From: Stramenopiles sp. TOSAG23-3
Taxonomy: Eukaryota > Sar
Direction of reading: 5' to 3'
Assembly: GCA_900128585.1 (NCBI GenBank)
Contig: LT642202.1
Location: 1-34,739, forward strand
Length of the DNA stretch: 34,739 nt
Shown here: positions 17,901-26,179 of the stretch, one piece after another
Numbering within the stretch: position 1 is the first letter of the stretch
Layout: the number at the start of each line of letters is the position of its first letter
The notes under the pieces: model-generated
Seen by the model: only the letters and a program-made list of their open reading frames with translations
The model's database searches: none
Told to the model about the DNA's origin: nothing
Translations under genes and position numbers: made by a program

Positions 17901-17971
17901 AAAGAACTTTCGGGCAGCAACCTTTCTAGTTTTAGTTTTAGTTTTCGTACAGCGATGCAGTCACAAAGCAA
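14957..17971 (-). CDS. COG0523/CobW GTPase fused to a ~500-residue unrecognised N-terminal region
   Basis: The 1004-residue protein ends in a complete COG0523 module. Walker A is GFLGAGKTT (578-586), CxCC is C637-I-C-C640 (ELSNGCICC), the switch is LIIESSG (662-668) followed by SEP, and NKCD is at 749-752. The CobW C-terminal domain spans ~822-945 (IHSFTFRSLRPMHPGRLH... AKGFVWLATHH... GPLWWATV... YGDRQQEMVMIG). A metal-ligand tail closes it: alternating His/Asp/Glu (975-987), then three regularly spaced Cys (991, 996, 1001). Residues ~40-540 match nothing I recognise. They look globular (TVLVVDLTALLVLRD, CAVVTRGACCEFAVKLV, KRIIMLHPTIRSIFINKQM), with a CVLC pair (363-366), a Pro/Gly segment (PVKIYMPGGRATVV) and an acidic linker (~449-459). 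The alternative start is Met37 (17863). The first 36 residues have a leader-like or targeting-like basic character. The adjacent same-strand gene is a paralogue of the C-terminal half. Probable role: GTP-driven metal delivery, with the N-terminal region as possible client or regulator. Confidence 0.85.
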   Translation of the reverse strand: MLCDCIAVRKLKLKLERLLPESSFRRQDTTDDSQASMSRKARISKEEQKEWTCVRAWTATKGYAPYKPSRYFEDALIILEHENPEKCNPMRILSGLAQNILFEDSDPIEFSTVLVVDLTALLVLRDSDEQDKDILQDEATLPQFGKRMEKPVVRFLDRLQLRGCAVVTRGACCEFAVKLVGGGDPRALGFQHVKRIIMLHPTIRSIFINKQMGNQSLTRLKDIELSIAYPNEKEQQRRDPILRHYFPKGESVKWEHVTRENCAVLLPLAMRRSVGEGELSKGDDNVSYDAERFDTVGRSVFFSELSFEMDPDTKFHRQVTSNVTETLHEDPEEVEDEATTPLKIAVEDCAQEIGGLILRGNRCVLCRSLKEQWKGLRVPSVERNASADEGVQDCAVRSVSKFCTIDGKTEVLTLPHLPPVKIYMPGGRATVVTLYFLYAVHPPPDGPLEDADMEDEEDSYDWYTFSRAAEALKQTNDEATIAALRSAAFALQAGASANVLPVKWGGVFGQEFTATLGGMALVPYPDEESDHRVETKSSSSTDMMALVRKIKEMSTLNNSEAGAPGEAQKLLPVTVLSGFLGAGKTTMLTHVLQNRQGLRVAIIVNDMGAVNIDAALLQNGGSLKQREESMVELSNGCICCTLREDLLQEVAKLAAEQRFDYLIIESSGISEPLPVAETFTFKDDTGVTLSDVAALDTLVTVVDGASFMRELQTLESLRSRGWHAAPEDQRTIAHLLCDQVEFANVIVLNKCDLIDEKEKGTVKALLRKFNPNAEIIESTKGVVDPAKLLGTKRFSMEEAAEHEEWLKEARVGEHVPETVEYGIHSFTFRSLRPMHPGRLHSAFELMATHKPPYSKLLRAKGFVWLATHHDAQGVFAHAGQSCTLVPGPLWWATVEKDQWPEGLEEAIKPLWHEPYGDRQQEMVMIGQEMDIAAVTSALEACVLTEEEYAEGQAAWSLYVDPFAASWEDATNSAAHEHDHDHDHEHEHGESCKDETCQDETCNDH

Positions 17972-18547
17972 ATTCGCACGAGTCTAGCTGTCGTCCTACA
18001 CAAATCTGAACGTAAGAAAATATCAATGGTTAACACAGAACAATTTACAAATATGCCATCATCCACATCATGTATGTAGTATCTTTTTTTTTTCCTCTTT
18101 CTTTCTTCTTCTCATATTATTTTATTATAGAGGAGAGTAGTAGAGGGAGAAGAGGAGAGAAAAGAAGTAAGAAGTATATTTATAATAATAATAAAAGAAG
18201 AAGAAAAAAGGGGAAGAAGAGTTATTTAGTTATAGTAATAATAATAATAGGAAGAAGAAAGAAGAAAGAAGAAAGAAGAAGAACGCAAAAAAAGGATAAA
18301 AAAAAAAAGGTCAATAATATTAATTATTTTGTATTAAAAAATGGTCAGATTAAGGATTTAAAAGTATTAATAATTATATATGCTATTTGTATGTAACTAT
18401 AGATCATATTTCATAATATTATTAACCACTGGTACCATTAGCAACCTCATTCATCATCCGAAAAAATAAGTTCCGAAGAAGAATACTTGGTTGGTATGAA
18501 TTTAATACACATCGATAATTGTTCGTGCGTAGGAATGCACGCTTCCG
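17972..18547 (-). other. Spacer upstream of the fused COG0523 gene
   Basis: This AT-rich sequence includes a pyrimidine tract (about 18078-18112), a purine-rich stretch (about 18129-18230) and an AAG/AAAG microsatellite (about 18249-18285). It contains the promoter of the fused COG0523 gene and the 3' flank of the coiled-coil gene. The Lys/Arg-rich frame at 18070-18396 is repeat-derived and not supported. Confidence 0.5.
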
Positions 18548-20830
18548 TCAATGCTGTCCACCACGGTTTACTTGTCGTTTTAACCTTTCGTTCTCCATTC
18601 GGCTTTCGGTCAATTCCCTCAACCTCCCTTCTTCCTTCTTCAGCAAAGCGGCAAGCTGGTTGGCCGCCTTCGACGCTTTCGTGTCTGCGGCGCGTCGGCT
18701 GGTCTGCGCTTCCTCCAACTCGCTCGCCATTTTCAAGTAATTGTCTTCCATGTCGTGCTGCTCCGTGATCAAACTGGCGTACCTAGCCTCCAGTTCGCGG
18801 GCGCGGGCTTCCGCTCGCTCCGCCTCGTCTGCTTTGTCCCGCAGCATTCGTTGCATGTGGGACACACTGTCTTCTAAATTTCGGCGGGCCCGCTCGGCCA
18901 TGCGCTGCTGCGCAGTGACCAGCGCCGAGGTCTTCTCCTGGGCATCTTTGTGTGCCATAGTGGTTCTATCGAGTTGGGCCTGTAAATCTGCCACTTGCCG
19001 TGCGTGGACTGCCGCCAGGGCGGCCTTCTCCTCGGCGTCGCGCGTGCGAAAGGTGTCTAAATCGTCGCGCACCTTGCCCAAGGCAGTGTCCCGGGACTCT
19101 ACCATTTTGTTCAGGCGCCCGATCTCCGCCAGCCTCGTGGTCAACTTCTGCGCCAAATCGTCCCCGCGCTGCTTGCTGTGGTCCAGTCGGTCCTGGAGGT
19201 CGTTCACTTGCAGTTGGAACCGTTGGTCTTTCTCGACCAGCTCCTGCTGGCTTCGGGAGGCTTTCTCCTCGGATTCGTTCCTCGCCTGACTATGTTGCAA
19301 CATTTTCGAGGAGAAATTCTCGATGGTCTCCCGGAGCCGTTCGCGCTCGTCGTTGACGTTGTTCAGCAGGTCGTGTCGCTCTGCGGCGGCCGCATCGCGC
19401 TCCCGCTGCACCCGGGCCATGTCCGCCTGCAACGTCGCGCACCGCTCGCTCAGGCCGGCCAACTCGGCATCGCGCTTCTGCAGCTGTGTGAGCATCCTGC
19501 TCCGCATCTCCTGCGCGGCGCTCTCCTCCGCCGCCGTCATTTCGTTCGCGTGCTGGCGCCGCTTCTCGAGCAGCCGTGCGATTTCCTGGCGGGACTGGAC
19601 TTCCCTGGACTGCGCTTGGTCTCGCTCCAGCAATGCCGCCTCCACCCGCTCCTTGCTCTCCTTCGCCAGGGTGGTGACCTTCTCTTCCCTGGTCGCGTAC
19701 TCGTTCAGCTGGGTCTCCATCGTGTTCATCACTTTCAGCATTCCCTCTGCGTCCCCCCGAACGGTCTCGTACTCGGCCTGAACGCTCCGTAGGCTCTCCT
19801 TTGCCTCGTCCAGCTGGGCTTCCGTGTTTCGCAGCTGCTGTCGGAGCGCCGTGGCCTCGCCAATGACGTTGTTTATTCTATTCTCTAAGCCCTCCTGCTC
19901 GCCGTTGGCCGCCCGCCCCAAGTCCTGCAAGGCGTTCTTCAGGTCGTTGATCTCCTTCTCTTTCTTCCGCAAATTGTCCTCGTTTCGCTTGTTCATCACT
20001 TGAAGCTCCTCCTTCGCCACTTGCGCCTGGGAGAGCTCCGCGGCGATGTCTTGCAGCCTTCTCGCGGTATCGTTCCGCTCGTTCTCTAGTGTTTTGTTCA
20101 TCTGGGACAGCTGCGTCAACGAAATGGCCTGCTCTTGCGCCGTTTTCGACACTTTTGCCAGCCGCTCGGAGGCCGTCTGCTCCAACGCTTTTGTTTTTCC
20201 TAGCTCCGTTTCCAGCATCGCAACCTGCTCCGTCATGATCGAGTTCGTCTTGTTCAGCACGTCGGCCATTTCCGTCAGGTCGCTGTACGACTCCATGTCC
20301 GCCACGCCCTCGCCGGACGGGGCCACTCCGACGGTCCCGGTCGCACCATCGTTCGTTTCGGCGTGCTTGAGCATTTTCTCAATGTAGTGCTGCAAATCTT
20401 TTCGCACCCGCTCGTTCTCCTGGACGAGCTCATCCGCCCTCCCCTTGAAAGAGAGCGCCTGGTCCTTCAATTTCTGGTTCTCGGTCTCCAGCTCACGGAT
20501 GCGTTCGTCGTAGGAAGAGAGGAGGGGGGACAGGTGCTGGGGGTCGGATACCCACGGGGGCAGGTCGGCGTCGAGGGCTTCATCCAGCGCCGTGTCCGTT
20601 GGCGGGGAGACCCCCGGGTATTTTATTTGGTAGTTGTTTATAACGACTTCCTGCCGCTGGACCAACTGCTTCAAGTGTTCGACCTGGGCACGGTACTGCC
20701 TGACCTGGTCCTGGTGGCGCTTCTCTTTCCCCGCCAGCTGAGGCCCACGAATAGCCTCGCGGTCGTCCGGGTAGCCAAGGTCGGCCGACTTGGACCATTT
20801 GGACAAGCGCTCCTCTTGGGGCCCAGACAT
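18548..20830 (-). CDS. Long coiled-coil protein, possibly centrosomal/basal body (CEP89-like?)
   Basis: The 760-residue protein is almost entirely heptad-rich. A short coil (~35-65) is followed by a Pro/Asp/Trp-containing break (LPPWVSDPQHLSPLLSSYD, 90-108). Near-continuous coiled coil then runs from ~109 to the end, rich in Glu, Gln, Arg, Ala and Leu, with a few Gly/Thr breaks (for example ~160-175). There is no ATPase motor, membrane helix or catalytic motif. The break followed by a conserved-looking coil start (ERIRELETENQKLKDQ) is vaguely reminiscent of CEP89/CCDC-type centrosomal proteins, but I cannot confirm this. Coiled-coil composition alone gives misleading similarity to many proteins. 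The start ATG is bounded upstream by an AT-repeat leader. The coding sequence is markedly GC-rich relative to its flanks. It could be a cytoskeletal, basal-body or tether protein. Confidence 0.7.
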   Translation of the reverse strand: MSGPQEERLSKWSKSADLGYPDDREAIRGPQLAGKEKRHQDQVRQYRAQVEHLKQLVQRQEVVINNYQIKYPGVSPPTDTALDEALDADLPPWVSDPQHLSPLLSSYDERIRELETENQKLKDQALSFKGRADELVQENERVRKDLQHYIEKMLKHAETNDGATGTVGVAPSGEGVADMESYSDLTEMADVLNKTNSIMTEQVAMLETELGKTKALEQTASERLAKVSKTAQEQAISLTQLSQMNKTLENERNDTARRLQDIAAELSQAQVAKEELQVMNKRNEDNLRKKEKEINDLKNALQDLGRAANGEQEGLENRINNVIGEATALRQQLRNTEAQLDEAKESLRSVQAEYETVRGDAEGMLKVMNTMETQLNEYATREEKVTTLAKESKERVEAALLERDQAQSREVQSRQEIARLLEKRRQHANEMTAAEESAAQEMRSRMLTQLQKRDAELAGLSERCATLQADMARVQRERDAAAAERHDLLNNVNDERERLRETIENFSSKMLQHSQARNESEEKASRSQQELVEKDQRFQLQVNDLQDRLDHSKQRGDDLAQKLTTRLAEIGRLNKMVESRDTALGKVRDDLDTFRTRDAEEKAALAAVHARQVADLQAQLDRTTMAHKDAQEKTSALVTAQQRMAERARRNLEDSVSHMQRMLRDKADEAERAEARARELEARYASLITEQHDMEDNYLKMASELEEAQTSRRAADTKASKAANQLAALLKKEEGRLRELTESRMENERLKRQVNRGGQH

Positions 20831-20969
20831 TGCTAACTAACAATTCCTTTGGACGGTGTATATATATATATATATAAATATATATATCCGTATCAAAATA
20901 ACCGTTTTAAATGAAACTCACTCGCGGAATATTAAACATGAAAATCGAAACAGTACAAATGTGTTTCTA

Positions 20970-21045
<76 letters not shown>

Positions 21046-21161
21046 ANNNNNNNNNNNNNNNNNNNNNNNNNNNNNNNNNNNNNNNNNNNNNNNNNNNNNN
21101 NNNNNNNNNNNNNNNNNNNNNNNNNNNNNNNNNNNNNNNNNNNNNNNNNNNNNNNNNNNNN

Positions 21162-21217
<56 letters not shown>

Positions 21218-21746
21218 GTCGAAAGAAAGAAAGAAAGAATCTGCTTTGCTCAAGAAGTGGAAACAGAATTTATATTAAGGTATAGTATTAAATCTAAATA
21301 GTTAGATAAATATAGATAAATATATAAAATAATAATAACTATTATAATAACTATAAAAATAAAAGACTTAATTTTTAAAATATTACATTTTTATTTATTT
21401 ATGGAAATTATACATAAATACCTAAAAAACAAAACAGAAAATAAAATCAGGTTTTGTTTTTTCGTTTTGTTTTTGGTTGTTTTTCGAAGTAGTTTAATGC
21501 TATGTTCTCCTTATTTTAATATACTGAACTAACGTTTTTTTTAACGGCGGTGTATTGGTGTTTTAAATAGGGTTTGTATGGATCGTCCTTCTCTTTCGTT
21601 CCTATTATTATGTAGTATACTTTATGATGTACTTATTGTATTAATTGTGATAGGTATTATTTTAGTAGTGTTTACCGTATAGTATGTCTCCTCTTACTTA
21701 TACTACTATTTACTTTCTTTCTTCTTCTTTTTTCTTCTTTTTTTTT
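20831..21746 (-). other. Spacer with AT repeat, AAAG microsatellite and assembly gap
   Basis: Next to the coiled-coil start is a (TA)n tract (about 20859-20888), 28 bases from the ATG, in the position of a leader or TATA-like element. Further on come the AAAG array with its N gap, and then ~460 bases of AT-rich sequence without a visible gene. Pyrimidine tracts follow just before the GDP-fucose synthase 3' end. Confidence 0.5.
20970..21240. repeat. (AAAG)n microsatellite interrupted by a 115-base N gap
   Basis: Pure AAAG units flank unknown bases at 21047-21161. Both flanks carry the same repeat in the same orientation, so the gap is almost certainly unresolved microsatellite, and its true length is unknown. 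A single GTCG interruption occurs near 21218. Confidence 0.95.
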
Positions 21747-22697
21747 TCATTTCCTGCACGTGTCGAAATTGTTTTCAAACCATTTCACAGTTTTGCTAAG
21801 GCCTTCTTCGATGGTGGTGAACTTGTAGGAAGGATTAAGTTTCTTTAATTTTGCGTTGGAGGCAGTCTTTTTGAACTGGCCATCGGCTTTGTCGGTGTCA
21901 AATACTAAATTGCCTTTAAAGTCGAAGGCCTTGGCGATGTTTCGCGCAACGTCCGCGATGGAGCATTCCTCCTCCTCCCCGACGGAGAGGATGATGGGGT
22001 CGCAGGAATCGTAGCTTCTCATAACCCAAACGATCAGTTCCGCAAGGTCTTCCGAATAAATGAACTGCCGCAGTGGCGTCCCCGAACCCCATACAACAAA
22101 ATCGGTGCCGTTTTTCTTGGCAAGCATGCACTTGTGCATCAACCCGGGGATCACGTGCCCTTCCTGGAGGTTGAAGTTGTCGTGCGGCCCGTAAATGTTT
22201 GTAGGGATCACCGTGGTGAAATTGCAACCATACTGCTGGTTGTAGGCGCGGCTCATGACGTCGATCATGCGCTTCGCGTACGAGTACCCGCTGTTGCTGT
22301 CGTGCGGGGGTCCTTTGTGAAGCATCGTTTCGTCGATGGGGTAGGTGATTTTGTTCGGGAAAATGCAAGTGGACATTATAGACACCAGCTTCTGAACCTT
22401 GAAGTCCTTGCTGCACTCCATTACGTGGTCGTTGATCTGGGTGTTTTCACGGTAAAACTGAACGTTGTGCTTCATGTTATTGTACAATCCTCCTACCTTG
22501 GCTGCTAAGTGAATTACGTGCGTGGGCTTTACGCGTTCAAACAGCGCCCGGCATGCGACGCCGTCCCGCAAATCTCCATCTTTAGAGCCTGCAAAAAACC
22601 AAGACTCGCCCGTGTTGTTCTCTCTGCCCACCACGGCCTCAATACCTTTCCCGACCAAACCCGTCCCACCTGTCACCAATACAACCGTCTTCGACAT
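21747..22697 (-). CDS. GFUS: GDP-L-fucose synthase (GDP-4-keto-6-deoxy-D-mannose epimerase/reductase)
   Basis: From the Met beginning MSKTVVLVTGG this is 316 residues, close to the ~320 of the human enzyme. It performs the last step of de novo GDP-L-fucose synthesis in the cytosol, converting GDP-4-keto-6-deoxymannose with NADPH. The N-terminal Rossmann motif is GGTGLVG (~10-16). HLAAKVGG, the NNMKHNVQFYRENTQIN segment and the catalytic Ser (STCIFP) with Tyr-x3-Lys (GYSYAKRMID) are all present, as are PTNIYGPHDNF and the substrate-contacting GSGTPLRQFIYSEDLA. An in-frame ATG at 22808 would add 37 residues without family similarity; they are probably leader. The enzyme supplies fucose donors for glycoproteins or fucose-containing polysaccharides. 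It lies in a run of minus-strand genes, none an obvious pathway partner by position. Confidence 0.95.
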   Translation of the reverse strand: MSKTVVLVTGGTGLVGKGIEAVVGRENNTGESWFFAGSKDGDLRDGVACRALFERVKPTHVIHLAAKVGGLYNNMKHNVQFYRENTQINDHVMECSKDFKVQKLVSIMSTCIFPNKITYPIDETMLHKGPPHDSNSGYSYAKRMIDVMSRAYNQQYGCNFTTVIPTNIYGPHDNFNLQEGHVIPGLMHKCMLAKKNGTDFVVWGSGTPLRQFIYSEDLAELIVWVMRSYDSCDPIILSVGEEEECSIADVARNIAKAFDFKGNLVFDTDKADGQFKKTASNAKLKKLNPSYKFTTIEEGLSKTVKWFENNFDTCRK

Positions 22698-23517
22698 GGT
22701 ACACGTACGTAAGTTAACTTTTGGGTCGTGATCGTGTGGATGTTTTTTTACTATTCCCCTCTTCGAATGAGTATGTAGCTTTGCATATGTATGCAAATTC
22801 AATGCCAACCCACCCCTTATTACTCCTTTTTCCTGTTTCCATTGCTCACTAGGTATTTAACTTTTACTCATTGGAATGGACTTGTGGAGTAAGAAGAACA
22901 GAACAAAACAACAACAAAAAAATCAAATAATAAAACTAAATCATCTGAATTATTTTTGTTCTTATTTATGTTTAAGGAGGACACTACATCTATTCAATAT
23001 ATATTAATTCTTTTTTCTGTTAAAAGTATAATTCATATAAATTAAATAGCGAACTATTTGTTTTTTTATTTCCTTAATAAAACGTATTTAAATTCTGGAC
23101 AGACCCTATCCATCCATCCGATATCATTACAGTATTATCCTATAATACAATTTTATTCCTATACAGTATAATTTATTTATCATATGACGACGTTAAAATT
23201 GGATTTGTTTTCTCTATTAGTATTTGTATACTTATATCGTACCATAGTATTTTACCAAATATTAATCACAACGATCAACAAATGAGAGTACACTGAAGAA
23301 ACCGAAAAAAAAAGGAGCAAAAAACCCAAATCAGGGTCGGTGATGAACCTCGTAGGTCTTAAACATTAAAATATGTTTGTTTTCGTTCAATTTGTTCCCT
23401 TCCCCCTTCGTCTTTCTCCTTCCCTTGCCTTCCTCCTCCATCGTCCAACCAAAAAACGCAACGGCAAAGTCGGGTTTATATCTGAAGACGACGTGTTTGT
23501 TATCGTTCAACAATTAT
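22698..23517 (-). other. Spacer between GDP-fucose synthase and the EF-hand-like gene
   Basis: The ~110 bases next to the synthase start are probably leader. Then about 500 bases of AT-rich sequence show no gene. From ~23335 to 23517 the sequence is more balanced and is probably the 3'-UTR of the EF-hand-like gene. It contains a 16-base near-direct repeat (23375-23390 and 23495-23510, one mismatch). A 60-residue open frame there (23331-23513, minus) starts and ends in the two repeat copies and is not convincing. Confidence 0.45.
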
Positions 23518-24633
23518 TTAGATCTCTTCCGTTTGGGAATATGATCTTGGTATTAATTTTGGAGAATCCTCGACGGACTCATCCTCTGGTTGTGGGATAT
23601 GGGAGATCGTTTCGGTGACCTCATCTAATTGTTTCATGACATCGGCAAGTGTTTCCACGGGCTCTTCTGGGTTGGTTGCTGGACCTTCGTCGCTCTCCTC
23701 CTCGTCGTCGTCGTCGGGAAGTGCGGGCGCCGACCGAGGGGCAACGGCCGGGGACAAGGGAGGAACCGCACGGTCGTCCGGGTCTGGAGCCGATTCTAAA
23801 TTTTCCTCTTTCATGTGATCCATGAATTTCTCGAACTCACTCTTCGTCAGGACCTCCTTCCCCCTTGCAAAGGCGAGGTTGACGAGCCAGTCCACCTGCT
23901 CCATGATTTCCTCGTTGTGCTGGGCGTCCATGTGGTGCACCCCGAGCTCCAAACTCTTCATACGAAAGTCTGGGCTAAGGGCGGCGCTGGAAATCAAGGA
24001 AATAGTCATGGTCCTAAAATCGGCCTTCGTGACCCCCGATTTGTCCCCGGTAATATTGTACATCTGAAAGACACTGCTGACGTGCGTGTTCCCCCCGCTT
24101 TTGCACAGGTTTGAGTACCCAGTCGCCAAGTCCACCGGGTCGATCCGATCCTTCGTTTTCGACTCCAGGTTGTAGTGGGCGAAGAGCCGGTCCGCAAAAA
24201 TTTGGGAAGGGTGGGACTCGCCTTCCGCGAACCGTTCGACGTGCGACAGCCCGTGAAGGTTCATAATTCCCGCTGGGGTTATTTTGCCGTGCGGGTCACT
24301 GTGTACGTTGAATGTGATGTTAATGTCGTGCAGCTCGGCGTCCGATAGTTTCTCTTTCACTCCCTCGGAGAGCTGTGGGTGTTGAGAGTCTATGCTTTTC
24401 GTCAAAAGTTTGCTCAATTGAGCGGCAGTTCTAAGGTTCAGCGTCGGGTGACTGTTCCCACTAAGCTTGGCGTTTATCTTCTGCTCCTCCGCCTCGAACC
24501 CAAAGTGGCCTACTGCGCCTTCCACTTCTGGGGTATCCGAATCCGATTCCGCGTCCCCCTTTGCTGCCGCTGCGCCGGGATTCTCCGGGTCCGACACGGC
24601 GCCGTCCTTTGGTTTTTTATTGCAGTTACCCAT
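23518..24633 (-). CDS. Putatively N-myristoylated/palmitoylated EF-hand-like protein
   Basis: The 371-residue protein begins MGNCNKKPK: Gly2 for N-myristoylation and Cys4 for palmitoylation, then lysines. This is the dual-lipid membrane anchor used by many signalling proteins. Residues ~10-60 are acidic and disordered. The core (~60-280) has the helix pattern of a recoverin/calcineurin-B-type protein with degenerate EF-hand loops at ~105-120 (FNVHSDPHGKITPAG), ~152-168 and ~192-206 (MYNITGDKSGVTKADF). The third has one residue more than the canonical 12-residue loop, and none keeps a full set of acidic ligands. Calcium binding is therefore doubtful. The C-terminal 90 residues are disordered, Pro/Ala-rich, then Asp/Glu-rich (DDDDEEESDEG), ending in Ser/Gln/Glu. 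It could be a plasma- or ciliary-membrane adaptor. The start is well fixed by the lipidation motif. The gene diverges from bHLH-PAS across ~1.5 kb. Confidence 0.65.
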   Translation of the reverse strand: MGNCNKKPKDGAVSDPENPGAAAAKGDAESDSDTPEVEGAVGHFGFEAEEQKINAKLSGNSHPTLNLRTAAQLSKLLTKSIDSQHPQLSEGVKEKLSDAELHDINITFNVHSDPHGKITPAGIMNLHGLSHVERFAEGESHPSQIFADRLFAHYNLESKTKDRIDPVDLATGYSNLCKSGGNTHVSSVFQMYNITGDKSGVTKADFRTMTISLISSAALSPDFRMKSLELGVHHMDAQHNEEIMEQVDWLVNLAFARGKEVLTKSEFEKFMDHMKEENLESAPDPDDRAVPPLSPAVAPRSAPALPDDDDEEESDEGPATNPEEPVETLADVMKQLDEVTETISHIPQPEDESVEDSPKLIPRSYSQTEEI

Positions 24634-26157
24634 TGTGGTAGCGTGGGGCGGTGGTGGTGGTGGTGTTCTACTTACTGCTCTGCTACTTGCGCGAAAAAGA
24701 CCGTTCTACCTCCCTTGCTCTGTTGGACCGTTTCTCCTACAACAAGAAATGAACAAATACGTACACGAAAGAACGCTTTGTTTTGTTTAAACAGTTACTT
24801 GGATTTAGGTTGTACTGTTTTACTGACAATCAAATCGTTACGAAGAAATAAAGAAAAGAAAGGGAAGAAGAAGAAGAAATAATAAAGAAGAAGAAGAAAA
24901 AAAAACAGAAAACAATAAGAGGTCACAGTATTACGTACTCTGCACCAAAAATAATAAATAATAATATTAATTACAAAAATGTCGTTTTTTTTTAATTGTG
25001 TACAGGTACACAGTATATAAAGAAAGAATAAATAAAAAGAAAGAAAGAAAGAAAGAATAAATAATAGAAAGAAGAAAGAAAGAAAAAAAATCAAAGTAAC
25101 GGCAGTCGTCATCATTAAGGATATGTATGTATATAAATAATGAAGGGAGACCCTTTGGAATGATGATAAATCTATTTTAGATATAAGGATTTAAATGAAA
25201 GCATTTCTTCAATATTAATTATAATTAAATAGAATGAAAAAGTGATAAAGTATTCCTCCATTTACATACACATAGCACATATAATGTGATTATAAACATA
25301 TTTCCTTAAGTTTAGATGGTCCATTAAAAGTATAACATGTAAATACAACTAAACATAGTGATATAATAAGAATATACAGATTTGTATTGTTTTCCTTGCT
25401 ATCTTCATGTGTGCATTAAAAATTGTACTATAATTGTATACTTATTTCTATTATTTCCTATAAGATCTTCTTCTTCCTTTCTTTTCTCTTTCCTTCCAAC
25501 AACACAAATAATTCAGGTATTTGTATTCCAAACTCTTTTTTTTAATTATGTATATAATATATACACAGTATATAATTTTATAATTTATTCTATTTTTTAT
25601 AATCCTTACATTGGACCTTCCTCCTTCTCCTCTTTGGATCTTCTTAAAAAAGAGGGGAGCCAGTTCGGAAAATATAATTCCATCCTCTGTTCCTTTCTAA
25701 TGTTTCTTCTTCCTTTCTAATTTAAACAATCGGTTCTCTGTTGTAAATATTTGTATATTTTACATAGTTAACATATGTATTTATATATTAATAGTAATTA
25801 CCAATTGCCTTATCTTGTGTTTATGTATGTATTGGAAGTAATAATATCTTGTATATTTATATAGGATTGATCATTATTTAAGTACCATATTATTTAGATT
25901 CTTTGTGGCAATTCTTCTTCTGATTCTGATTCTGGTGGTGGTACTACCCGTATAATACCGGCTGGCACCACCGTTTAGTCTGTCCGACTCTCTTCCAAGT
26001 AAATCGTTATTGAATGAAGGAGAAAAAGAAACGGAACGATAGACTTCGGGAAGACTATCGTTGTAGAAGAAGAAGAGAACCAAGCAAGCGCTGTCCATTT
26101 TTATTCACCGCATTTGCATAGAACGTATATTATTATTCCCGCGCCGCTTCGGGCACC
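24634..26157. other. Longest gene-free spacer, with divergent promoters
   Basis: About 1.5 kb between divergent genes. A ~150-base leader region adjoins the lipidated EF-hand gene. Next comes AAG/AAAG-rich sequence (about 24845-24905 and 25020-25090), then about 750 bases of AT-rich DNA without recognisable features. From ~25905 the sequence becomes more GC-balanced (GATTCTGATTCTGGTGG...), probably the bHLH-PAS promoter and 5' leader. Short open frames here (for example 25382-25720, 25874-26098) lack coding character. No tRNA or other RNA gene was recognised. Confidence 0.5.
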
Positions 26158-26179
26158 ATGAGTTCTTCGGGCACCATGA
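26147..26179 (+). repeat. Exact 15-base direct duplication spanning two in-frame start codons
   Basis: CTTCGGGCACCATGA occurs at 26147-26161 and 26165-26179, 18 bases apart. Each copy contains an ATG with the same CACC context, at 26158 and 26176, and both ATGs are in frame with the bHLH-PAS gene. Confidence 0.95.

Noticed and set aside
20856-21278. Open frames across the N gap
   Set aside because: AAAG repeat plus unknown bases; no biological content.
24634-26157. tRNA, snRNA or other RNA gene in the longest spacer
   Set aside because: No cloverleaf with a GGTTCGA-type box B or other diagnostic motif was found by eye; an RNA search tool could overturn this.
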